Origin: CAYRKQ01 sp964621845
GTDB lineage: Bacteria > Patescibacteriota > Saccharimonadia > Saccharimonadales > UBA7683
Direction: 5' to 3'
Length of the DNA: 8,310 nt
Assembly: GCA_964621845.1 (NCBI GenBank)
Contig: CAZUOL010000030.1
Location: forward strand, 1-8,310
Position 1 is the first letter of the stretch. Every line of letters begins with the position of its first letter. The notes beneath the pieces were generated by a model. The model worked only from the letters and a program-made list of their open reading frames with translations, was not told the origin of the DNA and ran no database searches. This document shows, one piece after another, positions 6,341 to 8,310 of this stretch. The position numbers and the translations under genes were made by a program.

Positions 6341-7153
6341 CTAACCTTTCTTTTGTTTTGTTGTATCTAAAAATTCAGTCATTTTTTGCATAATGGGCCT
6401 AAAATCATGCAAACTTAAACTGGCTCCGCCAACAAGCAAGCCATTTATGCCATCAACTGCCAAAAAACCCGCTACCAAATCAGCTGCCACACTTGCACCG
6501 TAAAGCACTCGTACCTTTTCAGCTGTTTTTCTACCGTACAGCTCGGCGATATTATGCCGTATCGTTTTTTGGGCGCTATCAACATCTTCGGGGGTTGCCA
6601 CCTCATGATGAGCAAAGTTTTTCCCGTTGCTAATTGCCCAAACAGGTTCGTAAGCTATAATCACCTTTTCAACTTCACCGGCTGTCAGTTGTGAAAGACC
6701 GAGTGTAATCTGATGATGCAACACCTGGCTGGTTGAGCGCTGCGTACGTTCAAGCAGTGTCTCGCCCACACATAAAATAGGGGTTATTTTAGAGCGTAGT
6801 GCCGCACTCACTTTATGCATAATAACATCGTCATTTTCACCAAAAACATGGCGACGTTCTGAATGCCCTACCAACACATACTCGGCTAAGCCGCGCAGCA
6901 TCGGCATACTCACTTCACCAGTGTAGGCCCCTTCATCCTTCCAATAAGCGTTTTGTGCGGCCACTTTTATAGAAGAGGCTGCCAGCACACCGGCAACCGG
7001 CGCGAGCGCCAAGGTGTGAGGGGCTACAATCACCTCAATCTCTTTTTCAGCTGTGAGCTTAGAAAGCTTTTGAGCAAAAGCCACCGCCTCTTTTACGGTG
7101 AAGTGCATCTTCCAGTTACCAACAATGATTTTTTTATTGCCACCCATACTCAT
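6341..7153 (-). CDS. tpiA: Triosephosphate isomerase
   Basis: Interconverts dihydroxyacetone phosphate and glyceraldehyde 3-phosphate in glycolysis, as a cytoplasmic (beta/alpha)8 dimer. From the ATG at 7153 the protein has 270 residues (family about 250). Visible active-site elements are NWKM with Lys15, the electrophile His97 in VLVGHSERR (93-101), the base Glu169 in AYEPVWAI (167-174), and the phosphate-binding ends LYGASV (217-222) and LLVGGASL (239-246). Lid loop 6 is unusual: the family's AIGTGKTAT is here AISNGKNFAHHEVAT, about six residues longer and with GTG changed to SNG. A longer frame begins at GTG 7186, but that codon sits inside the promoter, and GAGAAG lies 6 bases before ATG 7153, so I choose 7153; ATG 7147 is an alternative two codons further in. 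It leads a unit with the tail-anchored protein gene. Confidence 0.95.
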   Translation of the reverse strand: MSMGGNKKIIVGNWKMHFTVKEAVAFAQKLSKLTAEKEIEVIVAPHTLALAPVAGVLAASSIKVAAQNAYWKDEGAYTGEVSMPMLRGLAEYVLVGHSERRHVFGENDDVIMHKVSAALRSKITPILCVGETLLERTQRSTSQVLHHQITLGLSQLTAGEVEKVIIAYEPVWAISNGKNFAHHEVATPEDVDSAQKTIRHNIAELYGRKTAEKVRVLYGASVAADLVAGFLAVDGINGLLVGGASLSLHDFRPIMQKMTEFLDTTKQKKG

Positions 7154-7174
7154 ATGTTCTTCTCGCTTGTGCTT

Positions 7175-7183
7175 ATTGTAACA
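7175..7183 (-). promoter_or_regulatory. Extended -10 promoter for tpiA
   Basis: Minus strand TGTTACAAT, an extended -10 with one mismatch to TATAAT. The predicted start point near 7168 gives a 15-base leader containing the GAGAAG Shine-Dalgarno-like site. It also excludes the upstream GTG at 7186 as a start. No -35 at the normal spacing; a TTGATA occurs but is 22 bases away, too far. Confidence 0.6.
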
Positions 7184-7244
7184 CACCTACGCTGCTGGAG
7201 CGTATCAAATCGTGCCGTAACCTAAACCTTGTCTTATCTTATAT

Positions 7245-7451
7245 CTACTGTGAGCGTCTTCTTAGCTGCCAACCTGCAATAAAGGTGGTGAACAAACAAA
7301 CGCTCGCCGCTACCACCGCTATGCCCTGCACACTCTCCCCCGTCCCCGCCAGACTCTCAGTGGTAGTAGCAGGTTTAGAGTACGGGCTTTCATAGGCTCC
7401 TGAGTCGTAAGCGGTACCTTGGGGGCGTACTGATCCTCGGGCATCGGTGGT
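7245..7451 (-). pseudogene. 3' remnant of a choice-of-anchor-type surface protein with LAGTG sorting-like tail
   Basis: Sixty-eight codons of a surface-protein C-terminus without a start. It opens with TTDARGSVRPQGTAYDSGAYE, the closing motif of the choice-of-anchor Q (right-handed beta-helix) family, then a Ser/Thr linker, LAGTGE (34-39), a hydrophobic segment (about 41-60) and a basic tail RRRSQ. That order, motif then membrane span then positive charges, is the layout of a sortase signal; LAxTG rather than LPxTG recalls class E sortases. The same frame hits a stop six to nine codons upstream, inside the PLD-like sequence, so no intact gene exists here. It is paralogous to the tail at 7985-8310, with the match ending at 7451, where the PLD sequence takes over. 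The remnant overlaps the nonsense tail of the PLD frame (to 7390). Confidence 0.82.
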
Positions 7452-7767
7452 GCTTGACCGTATAAAGCACTTTTACACCCATAAGTTGCAATGTAACTAT
7501 CGAATCCGAGGCCTGATATTCATATTCTACATCGTGTTCACTAGGATCACGGGTATTAATAGTTATGGATACGCCCCTATTGAGCAGCTTGGTAAATACT
7601 GGCAACAAAGCATTGATCCGTTTTGTAGTGATAAACGGGCTTTCGATAATCACCTCATCACGAGCAAGCAGCAAATCCTTTTCAAATGCTTTATAGAACG
7701 ATACTTGGTCGTACATCCGAATATCGCCACTCAATACCGCTACATTTCTTCTAAATAGATTCCTCAT
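7390..7767 (-). pseudogene. Truncated phospholipase-D-like (PLD/HKD) protein, N-terminal part only
   Basis: The open frame codes 125 residues, but only the first 107-108 are PLD-like (down to about base 7444); the last 17 or so are out-of-frame translation of the neighbouring surface-protein remnant. The visible part has the fold's opening strand DEVIIESPFIT (37-47), a helix RINALLPVFTKLLNRG (50-65), ITINTRDP (69-76) and GVKVLYTVKHHR (97-108). In PLD-like nucleases and transferases the next residues should complete HxKx4D; His107 is the presumed catalytic histidine, and the Lys and Asp are gone, so the product cannot be active. Normal relatives also carry a second domain half, absent here. 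The ATG at 7767 has a strong GGAGG 7 bases upstream and overlaps the small ORF's stop (ATGA). Substrate of the ancestor (nucleic acid or lipid) is unknown. Confidence 0.82.
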
Positions 7768-7925
7768 ACTCCACCCTCCTCGTCGTACGTGAGCGTGCCG
7801 TTGACATCTCGGATTCCGAGTCGTCTTAGCTCATGGGCTAAATCTATAAGTGACTGAATCAGGCTATCTGTTACTTCAAAGTCTAGCTGAATGGTGTTCG
7901 CATCTGCCCCCTCCGTCCCAGCCAC
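7764..7925 (-). CDS. Small hypothetical protein (53 aa) coupled to the PLD-like gene, possibly 5'-truncated
   Basis: No family recognised. The frame runs into the PLD gene's start as GTATGA (stop TGA overlapping ATG), which argues strongly that it is a real coding frame. The protein has a strand-like TIQLDFEVTD (11-20), an amphipathic helix SLIQSLIDLAHELRRLGI (21-38) and a short acidic tail ending TYDEEGGV; it is small, acidic and soluble. The best start in the window is GTG 7925, which has no Shine-Dalgarno and no promoter; an in-frame TAG sits at 7943-7941, inside the hairpin. The native start may therefore have been lost in the same rearrangement that broke its neighbour. It could be a partner or regulator of the PLD-like protein, but that rests only on gene order. 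Confidence 0.6.
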   Translation of the reverse strand: MAGTEGADANTIQLDFEVTDSLIQSLIDLAHELRRLGIRDVNGTLTYDEEGGV

Positions 7926-7942
7926 GATCTTGCAACAGTACT

Positions 7943-7966
7943 AGAGCCAGTCACAAGACTGGCTCT
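7943..7966. terminator. Strong hairpin, terminator-like, 3' of the surface-protein gene
   Basis: A perfect 10-bp inverted repeat, AGAGCCAGTC and GACTGGCTCT, with a 4-base loop. It starts 18 bases after the surface-protein stop in the direction of transcription. Read on the plus strand it is followed by TTTTA; on the minus strand it is preceded by AAAA but followed by AGTACTG, so the U-run expected for terminating the minus-strand gene is missing. It is probably the surface gene's terminator, perhaps with its distal end lost. Confidence 0.55.
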
Positions 7967-7984
7967 TTTAAGTTCAGAGACTGG

Positions 7985-8310
7985 TTAGACTACTGTCACT
8001 TTTCTTCTGAAAGCATACGCAGTCGCAGGTAACGCTAGTAGTACTACAATCCCAAGAGCAGCAGCTTGGTCCTGCCCAGTTGAAGCGAGAGACTGGCTTG
8101 AAGTGGCTGCTAGTGGAATGTATTCGTATGCACCTGAGTCAAAGGCTAGACCTTGAGGACGAGAGACTAAACGAGCATCGGTGGTAAGACCTGAGACGGT
8201 GACACCTGAGTCTATGGCAGGAGAGTTAGCGAGAAGGGGGATAGTAGGAACGTTACCGCCATGGAAGCCGAGAGTACCGAGGGTAGAGGAAAGCGAAGTG
8301 AGGTTGTTTT
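7985..8310 (-). CDS. Choice-of-anchor-type surface protein with LASTG sorting-like tail, C-terminal 107 residues
   Basis: The 5' part lies beyond the window's right edge. The visible end reads as the last turns of a right-handed beta-helix adhesin-like protein of the choice-of-anchor Q type: LGTLGFHGGNVPTIPLLANS and PAIDSG (about 10-35) correspond to the family's NGGxTxTxxLLxxSPAIDAG, and TTDAR, RPQG, FDSGAYEY (42-63) to its DQRG-RPQG-DIGAFE closing motif. Then come a Ser/Thr linker, LASTGQ (74-79), a hydrophobic span (about 82-100) and RRKVTVV, a sortase-type wall-anchoring signal in the LAxTG form. It would be exported and displayed on the cell surface, plausibly for attachment (inference). 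Stop TAA at 7987-7985 is followed by the hairpin. Ser/Thr/Leu-rich with a simple codon style. The tail at 7245-7451 is a diverged copy of the same end. Confidence 0.88.
   Translation of the reverse strand, partial: NNLTSLSSTLGTLGFHGGNVPTIPLLANSPAIDSGVTVSGLTTDARLVSRPQGLAFDSGAYEYIPLAATSSQSLASTGQDQAAALGIVVLLALPATAYAFRRKVTVV

Noticed and set aside
7154..7186. Upstream GTG extension of tpiA by 11 residues
   Set aside because: The GTG and next codons overlap the extended -10 element, the extra residues have no counterpart in the family, and ATG 7153 has a Shine-Dalgarno-like site.
7190..7203. Small inverted repeat CGCT/AGCG before tpiA as a terminator or operator
   Set aside because: Only a 4-bp stem and no T-run; within chance expectation.
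7447..7758. Plus-strand frame of 103 codons opposite the PLD fragment
   Set aside because: The minus frame has clear PLD-like sequence and coupled start; the plus frame has no ribosome site or recognisable content.
1..8310. Recoded UGA as in Gracilibacteria/SR1
   Set aside because: No conserved gene contains an in-frame UGA, and UGA is the natural stop of several genes at ATGA overlaps.
1..8310. tRNA, rRNA or CRISPR array
   Set aside because: No cloverleaf-like segments, rRNA sequence or regularly spaced repeats were seen; almost all sequence is accounted for by coding regions.

Overview
The window looks like a piece of a small, densely packed bacterial chromosome. Every supported gene lies on the minus strand, so transcription runs from high to low coordinates. 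The best guess is a Candidatus Saccharibacteria (TM7)/Patescibacteria-type genome. The grounds are very short intergenic gaps, several 4-bp stop/start overlaps, a YabE/G5-type cell-wall enzyme ending in a lytic domain, surface proteins with LAxTG-like tails, and proteins without obvious family. UGA acts as an ordinary stop (it ends nudix, uvrD and the small ORF), so the recoded UGA=Gly of Gracilibacteria/SR1 does not apply. The phylum call is inference from gene style, not a database result.

Layout, read in the direction of transcription. (1) 8310-7985: C-terminal end of a choice-of-anchor-type surface protein with an LASTG sorting-like tail, followed by a strong hairpin. (2) 7925-7245: a scrambled accessory patch. 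A 53-codon small ORF is coupled by overlap to the 5' part of a phospholipase-D-like gene. That gene is broken exactly where its HKD catalytic motif should begin and is joined out of frame to the last 68 codons of a second, paralogous LAGTG-tailed surface protein. (3) 7153-5429: triosephosphate isomerase (tpiA), then a 302-residue low-complexity, tail-anchored protein of unknown role. (4) 5405-2800: a UvrD/PcrA helicase with a coupled Nudix hydrolase. (5) 2739-1582: a YabE/Rpf-like exported protein with DUF348 repeats, a G5 domain and a lytic-transglycosylase-like C-terminus. (6) 1563-1: an Ap4A-hydrolase-like Nudix protein, a 163-residue unknown protein and rsmA (ksgA, truncated by the window edge), all overlapping and probably one operon.

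Each of the four core transcription units is preceded by an extended -10 promoter, TGnTATAAT or close to it, set in the tiny gap between genes and without a convincing -35 box. For the uvrD and first nudix genes the -10 sits only 7-8 bases before the ATG and no Shine-Dalgarno is present, which predicts leaderless mRNAs. Genes inside operons are instead coupled by overlap and often have a Shine-Dalgarno.

The most unusual region is the 7.2-8.0 kb patch. It reads as a recombination scar at a variable surface-protein locus: two paralogous surface-protein ends flank a truncated PLD gene, and the breakpoint falls in a short shared sequence. The rest is housekeeping (glycolysis, DNA repair, nucleotide-pool hydrolysis, ribosome maturation, cell-wall remodelling).
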